A stretch of 64,000 nt of DNA from Streptomyces sp. D2-8 (GTDB lineage: Bacteria > Actinomycetota > Actinomycetes > Streptomycetales > Streptomycetaceae). The notes below the pieces were generated by a model. It was not told the DNA's origin. It did not search any database and saw nothing but the letters and a program-made list of their open reading frames with translations. Both the position numbers and the translations under genes were made by a program. Shown here piece by piece: positions 1 to 8,538 of the stretch. How positions within the stretch are numbered: position 1 is the stretch's first letter; the number at the start of each line of letters is the position of its first letter. The stretch spans positions 1 to 64,000 of the forward strand of contig NZ_JAAHBP010000023.1 of NCBI RefSeq assembly GCF_023184515.1, given 5' to 3'.

Positions 1-256
1 AGACGACCAGCTGCTTGATGTTGAGGATCAGGTCGGTGACGTCCTCCTTGACGCCCGGCACGGTGGTGAACTCGTGCAGCACGCCGTCGATGCGGATGGA
101 CGTGACCGCCGCACCCGGGATCGAGGACAGGAGGGTCCGGCGCAGGGAGTTGCCGAGGGTGTAGCCGAAGCCCGGCTCCAGCGGCTCGATCACGAACCGG
201 GAGCGGAATTCGTCGACGACCTCTTCGGTCAGGGACGGACGCTGAGCAATGAGCAC
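1..256 (-). CDS. rpoA: RNA polymerase alpha subunit, N-terminal part (partial, runs off window)
   Basis: Reading from 256 leftward gives MLIAQRPSLTEEVVDEF and then the assembly-domain signature GYTLGNSLRRTLLSSIPGAA, followed by VTSIRIDGVLHEFTTVPGV. This is the dimerisation and beta/beta'-binding N-terminal domain of the RNA polymerase alpha subunit; 85 codons are inside the window. The start is GTG (256-254) with a GGAGG ribosome site at 266-270. Normally rpsM-rpsK lie directly upstream in Streptomyces; here only about 40 bases of the usual leader remain before unrelated sequence begins, so the gene is either a relocated/duplicated 5' end or the alpha operon is broken at this point. Whether the rest of the gene is intact cannot be seen. 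Confidence 0.93.
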   Translation of the reverse strand, partial: MLIAQRPSLTEEVVDEFRSRFVIEPLEPGFGYTLGNSLRRTLLSSIPGAAVTSIRIDGVLHEFTTVPGVKEDVTDLILNIKQLVV

Positions 257-344
257 GGGGTGGTGCCTCCAGTGGTTTGGCGCTCGCTGTGTGACGCCGT
301 GGACACACGAAGGGTACGGGCGCTACGGATGCGACTCCGGGAGA

Positions 345-803
345 TAGCACGTGGAGAGGTCCATCAGCCACAGTGGCGACCACGGTACCCAAGATCGGCA
401 GGGGGATGGTGGTCCCCAGGGCCTCAGCGTGTGAGGTCACGACGACTCGTTGCCTGGGTTTCAGCTGCCTGTTGATCGCGGAGTGACTCAGCAGAAGGGG
501 GATGGAGGCTGTCCCAGGCGCAACTACGCTGATGCGTGCGTTTGCTTGGTGGACGATCAGCCTGTCGATCTCCTGAGTGGCCCACCCTGCTGCGGCGGCT
601 GATTCTTCAGTCACGTGAGTGATGCGGCGCACCGCGTGACGGAAGTCCTCGTTCCGGGAACCGCCGCCGGGGATGCAGCTGGAGTCTGCGTGCCTGCCGT
701 CGCTGCCCCATGCGGCTGGTCCGAGGGCTCCGGCACCCAAGGCCACCACCGACACCTCATCCAACCTGCTCTGCGCTTTCTCGCCGACCGCCAGCCATCG
801 AAA
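345..803 (-). pseudogene. Fossil of a FabH-type 3-oxoacyl-ACP synthase III (C-terminal part)
   Basis: The minus strand in one frame reads SVVALGAGALG, then WGSDGRHADSSCIPGGGSR, NEDFRHAVRRITHVTEES and EIDRLIVHQANARI, followed by SVVAPGTASIPLLL and LKPRQRVVV. These match in order the C-terminal half of KAS III enzymes: the glycine-rich GAGA segment, the WGSDG/GGSR stretch, the catalytic-His motif HQANxRI, the TASIPLAL helix and the PGxRVL strand. About 25 residues are missing between HQANARI and TASIP, including the region of the second active-site Asn. A TGA stop at 806-804 lies upstream in frame, no start or catalytic Cys half is present, and the frame runs without a stop into rpoA. It is a relic, probably from a fatty acid or polyketide locus. 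Confidence 0.7.
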
Positions 804-809
804 TCACCC

Positions 810-1160
810 GCCGCGCCAAGTCACCGTGCGCCCCGGTGAAGCGCAGACTGTGCCTGTCCGAGACCCTGGTGAAGGTCATGCCGCCTGGATGCTCGAAGGC
901 GGGCAGGGCCAGGTCGCGACGAGCTGAGCCCTGAGGTGGAGTGGGGGGAAAGTCCCAGAGGACTCCCATTGCCGTCGGCCACTCTTTCGGCGATATGCAG
1001 AGTGAGGATGACGTCCCCTCGGATGTGTGGCCGGGTCGCCTTCGTGATGGTGCAGGTCCCGGCGGTGATCGGCCCGGCAGCCACGAACCTGGCGGGGGAC
1101 GCCGCCTTGACCAGCTCGTGCAGCGGCCCGGGAGGCTCGGTCGCACCACCGGACCGATGG
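810..1160 (-). other. Non-coding or degenerate stretch, possible hot-dog-fold remnant
   Basis: No intact gene is visible. One minus-strand frame (about 1150-960) reads LHELVKAASPARFVAAGPIT and then TKATRPHIRGDVILTLHI, which faintly resembles MaoC/thioesterase-type hot-dog proteins (an RPIRPGD-like segment). It lacks a start and a continuation. The resemblance is weak and offered only because it lies next to the FabH fossil. Confidence 0.2.
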
Positions 1161-1163
1161 AGG

Positions 1164-3050
1164 TCACGCCTCGCGGGAACCCTCGTACATGGCCTCGATG
1201 GCCTCGGCGTACTCGCGCTCCACGACAGGCCGCTTGACCTTGAGGCTCGGCGTGAGCTCGCCGTGCTCCACGTCGAGGTCGCGCGGCAACACCGAGAACT
1301 TCTTGATGGTCTGCCACCGCTGCAGTTCGCCGTTGACGCGCTGGACGAAGCCGTCGATCAACTCGTGCACCTGCGGTGACGAGACGACCTCCGCGTAGCC
1401 GCGGCCACCGAGGTCGTGGGATGCCGCCCAAGGCATGATGGCGGTTTCGTCGAGGGCGATCAGAGCGGTGCAGTAGTTGCGGCCGTTGCCGATGACGAGG
1501 ACGTTGCTGACGAACGGGCAGATGGCTTTGAAGCGCCCTTCGATCTCCGTAGGAGCCACGTACTTGCCGCCCGAGGTCTTGAACAGGTCCTTCTTGCGGT
1601 CGGTGATCCGGACGAAGCCGTCGCCGTCGACCTCTCCGATGTCGCCGGTGTGGAACCAGCCGTCGCTCTCCAGCACCTCGTCGGTCTTCTCCGGGAGGTT
1701 GTGGTAGCCACGCATGATTCCGGGCCCTCGGAGAAGGATCTCGCCATCGTCGGCGATGCGGACCTCGGTCCCGGGCAGGGGTTTGCCGACGGTGCCGACG
1801 CGAAGGTCGTCGGCGGGGTTGACGGTGCAGGCGGCGCTGGTCTCGGTCAGGCCGTAGCCTTCGAGGACGGGCACGCCGGCGCCGGCGAAGAAGTAGCCGA
1901 TGTCGGGCGCGAGCGCGGCACTGCCCGAGACGCTGCCGCGCAGATTGCCTCCGAAGGCAGCGCGGATCTTGCGGTACACCAGCCGGTCGGCCAGGGCGTG
2001 CTGCACGGAGAGCCGCATAGGGGCCCTGCGCCTCGCGTTCGCCGCCACGGTGTTCTGCTGCGCCCTGGCGTAGTCGCGGGCGACCTGCGCCGCCCAGAGG
2101 AAGATCTTGTACTTGGCGCCGCCCTCGGCCCTCGCCTTGCTCGCGATGCCGTTGTAGACCTTTTCGAAGATCCGCGGTGCGGATGCCATCACGGTGGGCC
2201 GAACGGCGGGCAGGTTGGTGATGATGCGGTCGACACGCCCGTCCACGGCCATCACATGTCCGGTCCCGATCTGACCGGAGATCAGAGCCTTGCCGAAGAC
2301 GTGGGACAGCGGAAGCCAGAGGAACTGCACGTCGTCGGGTCGCAGCAGCCCGCTGACCTCCTGTGCTACGCCCTGGTACGACCAGCAGTCGTGGACGAGG
2401 CGAACGCCCTTGGGGCGGCCGGTCGTGCCGGAGGTGTAGATGAGGGTCGCGAGTTGTTCCCGCTCGATGGCGCCGACGGCTGCCTCGATTGCGGCAGGGT
2501 GCTCTTCCAGGTGCGCGGTGCCGAGCTTCTCGAGCTCGGCGAGTGACAGCACCTCCAGGCCGTCCACGGGTAGGGCGTCCGCCTGTGGGTCGAAGAGGAT
2601 CGCGTGGTCGAGCCCGGGAAGGCGGTCGGCATGGGCGACCACCTTGGCCAGCTGGGCGGCGTTCTCGACGAAGATCGCCCGGCTTCCGGAGTCGGCGAGG
2701 ATGTACGCCGTCTCGTCGGCATTGGTGCTGGGGTAGACGGCGGTGGCGGCAGCGCCCGCGCACATGACGCCCATGTCGGCCAGGATCCATTCCACGCGAG
2801 TGGAGGAGGAGATCGCCACACGCTCTTCGGGCCGCACCCCGAGTGCGAGAAGGCCCGCCGCGATCACCTTGACCCGCTCGCCGGTCTGCGCCCAGGTCAG
2901 CGAGTGCCACTGCTCGGTGCCGGAAGAGCCGTCGTCGGACGGTGCGGGGTAGCGGTAAGCCTCCAGGTCAGGTGTGGCCCGGACTCTTGAGAGGAAGAGG
3001 TGCGCCACGGAAACGGGGCGGCTTTCAAGAAGAGACTGCGCGGAACTCAC
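1164..3050 (-). CDS. Long-chain fatty acid-CoA ligase (AMP-binding)
   Basis: A 628-residue cytoplasmic acyl-CoA synthetase of the FadD15 type that activates long-chain fatty acids with ATP and CoA. The ANL hallmarks are in order: P-loop motif YTSGTTGRPKGV near residue 205, the core motif GYGLTETSAA near 390, GWFHTGDIGE near 460 and the hinge/catalytic stretch ITDRKKDLFKTSGGKYVAP near 480. Length is usual for the family. The start is GTG at 3050 with GGAGG at 3056-3060; an ATG just upstream is out of frame. It stands alone, 283 bases downstream of the DUF475 gene on the same strand, with an inverted repeat in its promoter region. The family assignment is firm; the acyl chain preference is not deducible. 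Confidence 0.93.
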   Translation of the reverse strand: MSSAQSLLESRPVSVAHLFLSRVRATPDLEAYRYPAPSDDGSSGTEQWHSLTWAQTGERVKVIAAGLLALGVRPEERVAISSSTRVEWILADMGVMCAGAAATAVYPSTNADETAYILADSGSRAIFVENAAQLAKVVAHADRLPGLDHAILFDPQADALPVDGLEVLSLAELEKLGTAHLEEHPAAIEAAVGAIEREQLATLIYTSGTTGRPKGVRLVHDCWSYQGVAQEVSGLLRPDDVQFLWLPLSHVFGKALISGQIGTGHVMAVDGRVDRIITNLPAVRPTVMASAPRIFEKVYNGIASKARAEGGAKYKIFLWAAQVARDYARAQQNTVAANARRRAPMRLSVQHALADRLVYRKIRAAFGGNLRGSVSGSAALAPDIGYFFAGAGVPVLEGYGLTETSAACTVNPADDLRVGTVGKPLPGTEVRIADDGEILLRGPGIMRGYHNLPEKTDEVLESDGWFHTGDIGEVDGDGFVRITDRKKDLFKTSGGKYVAPTEIEGRFKAICPFVSNVLVIGNGRNYCTALIALDETAIMPWAASHDLGGRGYAEVVSSPQVHELIDGFVQRVNGELQRWQTIKKFSVLPRDLDVEHGELTPSLKVKRPVVEREYAEAIEAMYEGSREA

Positions 3051-3088
3051 ATCGACCTCCGGGCCCGGATGCGCCCATCCAAAGGCTT

Positions 3089-3105
3089 GTTAACTGGCTG
3101 GTAAC
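3089..3105. promoter_or_regulatory. Inverted repeat upstream of the acyl-CoA ligase, candidate operator
   Basis: GTTAACTGGCTGGTAAC pairs at six of eight positions about a central G and lies 39-55 bases before the ligase start. The outer half-sites GTTA/TAAC look like a TetR-type operator. The function is inferred from symmetry and position only. Confidence 0.35.
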
Positions 3106-3333
3106 TCGTAAGCAGATCTGAGACTAAGGGCAAAGCCTCCGGCACGTAAGGGGGAGGTTCTGGGGTGAACCCCCGCCTACCGTGGGTGTGCTGCGCGCTG
3201 TTGGTCAATGCGCCACATGCAGTGGGCGAAGCGTGTAGCGACGGCTTGGCCGAGCGGGCGGAAGGGCAGAGTGGGAGGTCGTTCCCCGGGCGACCCGCCG
3301 TGGTGGAACGGCACACGAGGGTTCGTCGGCTGG

Positions 3334-4479
3334 TCAGGCCCCGGCCGAGACCTGAGTCTTCTCGCCCGAGGCCGCGGCTGTTTCTTCTGCCGCCTGGAGT
3401 GTCTTGTTGCGGTGTACGGAGGACAGGAAGGAGGCCGCGATCAGGAACACGCCGACCAGGCCGGTGATGATCTCGCTGATCTCGTGCTGGATCGTCACCA
3501 GCAGGATCGCGGCGAGCGCGCCGATCGCGTAGTGGGCGCCGTGCTCCAGGTAGACGTAGTCGTCCAGGGTGCCCTCGCGGACCAGATAGACCGTCAGTGA
3601 ACGCACGTACATCGCGCCGATGCCCAGGCCGAGCGCCATCCAGAAGATGTGGTTGGTGATGGCGAAGGCGCCTATCACCCCGTCGAACGAGAAGGACGCG
3701 TCCAGCACTTCCAGGTACAGGAAGAGGAAGAACGCGGCCTTGCCGGCCAGGGCGACCGCCGGGGCCGGTCTGCCCTCGGCCCTGGCCTCTTCCTCCTCCT
3801 CGTGTTCGTGCTCCTCCTCCTCTTCGAGTTTGTCCTCGAAGTAGCCGGAGAGACCGCCGACCACGAGATACGTGACCAGGCCGGCGACGCCGGAGAGCAG
3901 CACGGTGGCGGACTTGTCGGCGTGGCCCGTGCTGACGTGGGCGTTGGTGGCGAAGGTCGTCGCGGTGGCCAGCAGCACGATCAGCGCGACGCACACCGAG
4001 AGCATGTCGACCTTGCCGAGTTTGGCGAGCGGGCGTTCCAGCCGGGCCAGCCACTTGATGTCCCGGTCCTCGAGGATGAAGTCCAGGAAGATCATCAGCA
4101 GGAACATGCCGCCGAACGCGGCGATCGCCGGGTGGGCGTCGGTGACCAGGTCCTCGTAGCGGTTCGGGTCGTCGAGGGCGAGCTGCACCGCCTCGACGGG
4201 GCCGACCTTCGCGCTGATGGCGACGATCACGACCGGGAACACCAGCCGCATGCCGAACACCGCGATCAGAATGCCGAGGGTGAGGAAGACGCGCTGCCAG
4301 AAGGCGTTCATCTTCTTCAGGATCCCGGCGTTGACGACCGCGTTGTCGAAGGACAGCGAGATCTCGAGGATCGACAGGATCAGTACGATCCCGAACGCCT
4401 CCCAGCCCCACTGCCATGCGGCGAAGGCAAGGCCGGCCGCCGTGACGGCGAACGACCAGCCGAATGTCCTCAAGATCAT
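3334..4479 (-). CDS. TerC-like integral membrane protein (DUF475)
   Basis: A 381-residue polytopic membrane protein starting MILRTFGWSFAVTAAGLAF. It carries the SFDNAVVNAGILKKM motif near residue 43 and the related SFSFDGVIGAFAITNHIFWM near 265, each with acidic residues inside a membrane segment, as in the TerC/Alx and DUF475 superfamily linked to metal homeostasis and tellurite resistance. A cytoplasmic loop around residues 215-235 is an almost unbroken run of Glu and His (EEEEEHEHEEEEE), a plausible metal-binding patch. It appears to be a single-gene unit between an ATP-binding regulator and the acyl-CoA ligase. The family is clear; the transported or sensed metal is not known. Confidence 0.88.
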   Translation of the reverse strand: MILRTFGWSFAVTAAGLAFAAWQWGWEAFGIVLILSILEISLSFDNAVVNAGILKKMNAFWQRVFLTLGILIAVFGMRLVFPVVIVAISAKVGPVEAVQLALDDPNRYEDLVTDAHPAIAAFGGMFLLMIFLDFILEDRDIKWLARLERPLAKLGKVDMLSVCVALIVLLATATTFATNAHVSTGHADKSATVLLSGVAGLVTYLVVGGLSGYFEDKLEEEEEHEHEEEEEARAEGRPAPAVALAGKAAFFLFLYLEVLDASFSFDGVIGAFAITNHIFWMALGLGIGAMYVRSLTVYLVREGTLDDYVYLEHGAHYAIGALAAILLVTIQHEISEIITGLVGVFLIAASFLSSVHRNKTLQAAEETAAASGEKTQVSAGA

Positions 4480-4537
4480 GTCTTTCCCATGCAGTCGGAG
4501 TGAATACGGAGGCTGGGGGGCTCCGGCGCCGCTCGTG

Positions 4538-4972
4538 TCACGACGCCGGCCGGTCGAGATGGCTTGTGGGCGCGTGGGGTGCTACCTCGAACCAAACGGT
4601 CTTTCCCGTGGCCGTGGGCGTACTGCCCCAATCGGCCGCCAGGGCCGCGACCAGCAACAGGCCGCGACCACTCTCGGCGTACGGCTCGCCACCATGCGAG
4701 GTCCGGAGGGGGCGAGCCGTGTCGGCCACCTCCACCCGCAGCCGGGCCCTCGTCCAGCTCACGACGACGCTGTACGGGCCGGTGGCGTGCTGCAGCGCGT
4801 TGGCGATCACCTCGCCGGAGAGCAGCGCCAGGTCATCCAGCGTCTCGTCCGGAAGCGGCAGACCCCAGTCACCGACCGTCGACAGGATGAGCCGACGCGC
4901 CGTGGGAACGGTCTCGTCCCCCGTGCTGAGGGTGAAGTCGCGGCACAGGAGTTCTCTGTGGGTGTGCACCAT
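4538..4972 (-). CDS. Serine/threonine-kinase-type ATP-binding regulator (HATPase_c, anti-sigma factor type)
   Basis: A 144-residue GHKL ATPase domain protein like the many Streptomyces relatives of SpoIIAB/RsbW. The N-box is GEVIANALQHA, followed by ARLRVEVADTARP and the glycine-rich ESGRGLLLVAALAADWG that closes over ATP. Such proteins usually bind a sigma factor or an anti-anti-sigma partner; no partner is next to it. The start is ATG at 4972, preceded by AGGGGTGATC; an upstream extension to 5191 would overlap the terminator hairpin of the next gene and looks non-coding. Its true target is unknown. Confidence 0.82.
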   Translation of the reverse strand: MVHTHRELLCRDFTLSTGDETVPTARRLILSTVGDWGLPLPDETLDDLALLSGEVIANALQHATGPYSVVVSWTRARLRVEVADTARPLRTSHGGEPYAESGRGLLLVAALAADWGSTPTATGKTVWFEVAPHAPTSHLDRPAS

Positions 4973-5159
4973 GATCACCCCTTGACAGGTGCGCTCCCGG
5001 TGCGGACCGGGCGGCGACACCGCGGACACGGTCGGCGGGCGTGAGGCAGCAGGCATATGAAGGAGGGGCCGGCAGTGGTTCCCGGGATCGGGCGTATGGC
5101 TTGTCGTCCGCCCGCGTTGGTGCGCCCGCGCCGGGTAGAGGTTGATCTGTCTGTGATGC

Positions 5160-5191
5160 GTGGCCGGTCCATTTCGGGACGGACCGGCCAC
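5160..5191 (-). terminator. Hairpin downstream of the TAXI binding protein gene
   Basis: GTGGCCGGTCC at 5160-5170 is the exact reverse complement of 5181-5191, an 11-bp stem with a 10-base loop, 17 bases past the stop codon at 5208. There is no U-tract, as is normal for Streptomyces terminators. Confidence 0.7.
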
Positions 5192-5207
5192 CTGCCCCTT
5201 GCCTGGC

Positions 5208-6209
5208 TCAGGACTTCTGGGCGAGGGCCTTCAGCGCCTTCTCCGCGCCGGGGTTCAGCTGGACGGGGGTGACGATCTCGGCCATGTCGAGATCGATGTC
5301 GGCCGCGGCCGCGTTCACCTTCTCCAGTTCGCTCTTCTTCTCGTAGACGAGGTTGACGATCTCGGCGGCGAGATCCGGGTCGAAGCCCTTCTTCACCAGC
5401 AGCACGTTGGGTACCACGATCGTGGGCACGTCCTTGGACTGGTTGTATACGGACTTGGGGATGGAGGCCGTCATGTAGACGTCGCCGTACTCCTGGTTCA
5501 GAGCGGACAGTTGCGGTGTCACGTCCAGGAAGCGGACCTCTTTCTTGAGGCTGGTGGTGAGGTCCGTGATCCCGCCGCTGGGCAGCCCGCCGGACCAGAA
5601 CAGCGCGTCGATCGTGCCGTCCTTCATGGCGTCCACGGTCTCGGGGAGACCGAGACGGTCGGCGGAGACGTCCTTGTCGGGGTCCAGCCCGGCGGCCTTC
5701 AGCAGCCGGTTGGCGATCACTTCCGTGCCGGAGCCGGGGGCCCCGATGGAGATTCGCTTGCCCTTCATGTCCTTGATGGAGTCGATCCCCGCGTCGGAGC
5801 GGACCAGTACCTGGGTGTAGTTCGGGTACAGCCGGGTCAGTGCCTCGATGTCCTGGGGGGAGGAGAAGGACTCCTTGCCCTCGACGGCGTCGCCGGCGGT
5901 GTCCAGCAGGGAGAAGGCGACGTCGTAGGTGCCGGCTCCGAGGCCCTGAATGTTCTGCACGGAGGCGCCGGTGGTGGTGGCGGTGGCCCGGTAGCCGTCG
6001 AGGTTGTCGGAGATCAGCTCCGCGAGTCCGCCGCCGATCTGGTAGTAGACGCCGGTGGTGGGGCCGGTCGCGATGGTGAGCCGGCCTCCCTTCCCGCCGC
6101 TGTCGGCGGCCGTGTTCTCGGTCTGCTTCCCGCCACCGCAGGCGGTGGCGAGCAGACCTACGGCGAGAGCGGCGGTGGCGAGGCGCAGGGTGCGCATCCG
6201 GTGCTTCAT
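5208..6209 (-). CDS. TAXI-family TRAP transporter substrate-binding lipoprotein
   Basis: A 333-residue exported lipoprotein. The N-terminus MKHRMRTLRLATAALAVGLL leads to the lipobox LLATAC, so Cys is lipidated and the protein is anchored outside the membrane. The mature part has the TAXI signature: ATGPTTGVYYQIGGGLAELI near residue 47, ISIGAPGSGTEVIANRLL near 152 and FWSGGLPSGGI near 205. TAXI proteins deliver small organic acids or amino acids such as glutamate to a TRAP permease. Its start overlaps the permease stop (ATGA, 6206-6209), so the two are co-translated. The ligand is unknown. Confidence 0.93.
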   Translation of the reverse strand: MKHRMRTLRLATAALAVGLLATACGGGKQTENTAADSGGKGGRLTIATGPTTGVYYQIGGGLAELISDNLDGYRATATTTGASVQNIQGLGAGTYDVAFSLLDTAGDAVEGKESFSSPQDIEALTRLYPNYTQVLVRSDAGIDSIKDMKGKRISIGAPGSGTEVIANRLLKAAGLDPDKDVSADRLGLPETVDAMKDGTIDALFWSGGLPSGGITDLTTSLKKEVRFLDVTPQLSALNQEYGDVYMTASIPKSVYNQSKDVPTIVVPNVLLVKKGFDPDLAAEIVNLVYEKKSELEKVNAAAADIDLDMAEIVTPVQLNPGAEKALKALAQKS

Positions 6210-8320
6210 GAGGAGAGCTGTCCTTCCGTGATGGTGTCCGCCTCGGGGTTCTCACCGGTGGTGGAACCCGAGAGGGTGGACTGCCGACGGCGTACGAGAT
6301 GCACGCCGAGGGCGAGTACGAGGGCCGCGCAACCCGCGGAGATCGCCACGGGTTCGAGGTACAGCAGGCACAGGGCGGCGGCGGCGCACAGCGCACGCTC
6401 CACCGGGCCCGCCGGGCCGAGCAGCCGGCCTCCGGTGGCCGCGGCCAGTGCGGCTACGGCGAGGGCGGAGACCGCGGTGGTCCACAGGACGCCCCACAGG
6501 CCGCCGGTGCCGAGCAGATGGGCGCCGTTGTCGGTGAGGACGAAGGCGAACGGCACGAGGAACGCGGGCAGCGAGTACTTCCAGGTCGCCACCATCGTGC
6601 GCATCGGGTTGCCGCCGGTGATGGCGGCGGAGGCGGCCGCCGCCATGGCCGTCGGCGGGCTCACTTCGGAGAGCACGGCGTAGTAGAAGATGAACATGTA
6701 CGCCTCGTGGGTGGCGACTCCCAGTTCGAGCAGGGCCGGCGCGATGATCACCGCGGCGATGATGAACGAGGCGGTGACCGGGACCGCGAGCCCGAGGATC
6801 GACACCGCGACCGCGGCGAAGAGAACGGTCAGGACCAGTGTCACGGTCGGGTTCTCGCCGAAGGCCCCGGCCGCGTCGACGATGACCGAGGCCAGGTTCA
6901 GGCCGAGACCGGTCTGGGTGACGACGGCGACGATCATGCCCGCCGCGGCGCAGGTGGCGACGACCGGGAGGACCGACTTGCTGCCCTCTGCGAGGGCTTG
7001 GTACAGCCGTCGCGGCGTCATCCTGTGCTTGGGGTCGAGGAACGACAGCAGGAACTGCAGGGCCGTCGCGTAGACCACCGCCCTGAAGGGGGGCAGTCCC
7101 ATCGCCATGAAGCCGACGATCATGAAGAGGGAGAGGAAGTGGTAGCCGAACCGGCCCAGCAGGCGCAGTGCCGAGGTGGGCTCGTCGTCCACCACGGGCT
7201 GGGTGTGGTGCTTGCGGGCGTCGATCTCGACGGCGAGGAGGATGCCCAGGTAGTACAGGAGCGTGGGCACCAGCGCGTACAGCAGGACGGTGAGGTAACT
7301 CTCTCTCAGGTACTCGGCGATGATGAACGCGGCGGCGCCCAGTGTCGGCGGGGAGAGGATCGCGCCGATCCCGGCGGCCGCGAGCACTCCGCCGCCCTGC
7401 TCCTTGCCGTAACCGGCCCGGCGCAGGACGGGCCAGGCGACCGAGCCCAGGCTGACCGCGGTCGCGGTGCCGGAACCGGAGACGGTGCCGAGGAGGAAGC
7501 CCGCGGCGGTCACCGTGCGTCCGGGCGCGCTGCGGGAGCCGCGGAAGGCCGCGAACGACAGGTCGATGAAGAACTTGCCCGCGCCGGAGATGTCGAGGAC
7601 GGCGCCGAAGATGGTGAACAGGACGATGTAGGTGCCGGCGACGTTCAGCGGCACACCGTAGACGCCGTCGGTGCCCATGAAGAAGTGGGCCGCGATCGCG
7701 TCGATGTCGAAGCCGCCGTGCGCCAGTGACCAGTCGTACGGCAGCAGTCCGCCGTAGTACGCGTACACCAGGAAGCTCGCGCAGAAGGCCGGCAGGACCC
7801 AGCCGGTGGTGCGTCGGCACGCCTCCAGGACCAGCACGATCATGGCGAGGCCGGCCGCCGTGTCCAGCGAGGTCGGCAGCTGGCGCCGCTCGATGAAGGC
7901 GTCGAACTCCAGCAGCGGGTACAGGCACACGGCGAGTGCCGCCGCGGCGAGCAGCCAGTCGAGCCACCCCGGGTTGTCGTGGCGGACGGCCGCCTTGTCC
8001 GGCACCCCGTCGGCGGGCGCGGTGCGGTCACCGCGTCGCCAGGGCAGCAGCAGCGCCGGTACCCGCACTGTCCCGCGGTGGGTCAGGAAGATCAACGGCA
8101 GCGTCCCCGCGAGGAAGAGGGTCAGGTAGTACTGGGTGCCCTTGGCAACCGGAAAGAAGATCGCGTACAGAACGAAGACCGACAGCGCGGCGCACACCAC
8201 GGACACGGCCGCGGAGACCCGGGGGGAGAGTTTCCGGGCCGGCCGCTCCTGCTCGAACTCGGCCACGAGCTCCTCGGCTGATCGCTGCCTCGGCTCGGGC
8301 GGCACCGTTGCCATGCTCAT
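6206..8320 (-). CDS. TRAP transporter permease, fused small and large membrane subunits (TAXI type)
   Basis: A 704-residue polytopic protein of the 4TM/12TM fusion type that works with TAXI binding proteins as a cation-coupled uptake system. After a hydrophilic first 35 residues come multiple membrane spans; the conserved DctM-like core shows SGSGTATAVSLGSVAWPVLRR near residue 282 and EVSPPTAMAAAASAAITGGN near 560. The usual length for the fusion is 600-850. The start at 8320 (MSMATVPPEPRQ) may instead be the second Met. It overlaps the downstream binding protein gene by four bases and is transcribed away from the two-component system. Confidence 0.93.
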   Translation of the reverse strand: MSMATVPPEPRQRSAEELVAEFEQERPARKLSPRVSAAVSVVCAALSVFVLYAIFFPVAKGTQYYLTLFLAGTLPLIFLTHRGTVRVPALLLPWRRGDRTAPADGVPDKAAVRHDNPGWLDWLLAAAALAVCLYPLLEFDAFIERRQLPTSLDTAAGLAMIVLVLEACRRTTGWVLPAFCASFLVYAYYGGLLPYDWSLAHGGFDIDAIAAHFFMGTDGVYGVPLNVAGTYIVLFTIFGAVLDISGAGKFFIDLSFAAFRGSRSAPGRTVTAAGFLLGTVSGSGTATAVSLGSVAWPVLRRAGYGKEQGGGVLAAAGIGAILSPPTLGAAAFIIAEYLRESYLTVLLYALVPTLLYYLGILLAVEIDARKHHTQPVVDDEPTSALRLLGRFGYHFLSLFMIVGFMAMGLPPFRAVVYATALQFLLSFLDPKHRMTPRRLYQALAEGSKSVLPVVATCAAAGMIVAVVTQTGLGLNLASVIVDAAGAFGENPTVTLVLTVLFAAVAVSILGLAVPVTASFIIAAVIIAPALLELGVATHEAYMFIFYYAVLSEVSPPTAMAAAASAAITGGNPMRTMVATWKYSLPAFLVPFAFVLTDNGAHLLGTGGLWGVLWTTAVSALAVAALAAATGGRLLGPAGPVERALCAAAALCLLYLEPVAISAGCAALVLALGVHLVRRRQSTLSGSTTGENPEADTITEGQLSS

Positions 8321-8538
8321 CGCGGCTTCTCCTGGAACTAGGCGGTTCGTGGTGTCCCAGACCGTGGCAGCTGTTCACATGCGTGCAACAGAGCACGACC
8401 GAGGACTTAACGTAGGTTTAGGGTTCAGTGACGGCGGTCACTTCTACGCTCATCGCACCGGCTGTGACCTGCGCGCTCCCTCGGCACCTGTGCCGCCGGG
8501 CCTCAGGGCCCGCCGGATTCCATCCACCGGGAGGCCGT
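8321..8538. promoter_or_regulatory. Divergent promoter region between transporter and two-component system
   Basis: A 218-base gap separates the divergent TRAP permease and response regulator genes and must hold both promoters. An A/T-richer patch around 8405-8430 contains TTAACGTAGG and TTTAGGGTTC, which could be half-sites for an OmpR-type regulator. No promoter hexamers can be assigned with confidence. Confidence 0.4.

Noticed and set aside
757..2910. 717-residue open frame antisense or out of frame to the acyl-CoA ligase
   Set aside because: Arg/Pro/Ala-rich translation without any family motif, overlapping a well supported ligase; typical high-GC shadow.
5160..6683. 507-residue plus-strand frame across the TAXI protein gene
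   Set aside because: Antisense to a clear binding protein and starting inside its terminator hairpin.
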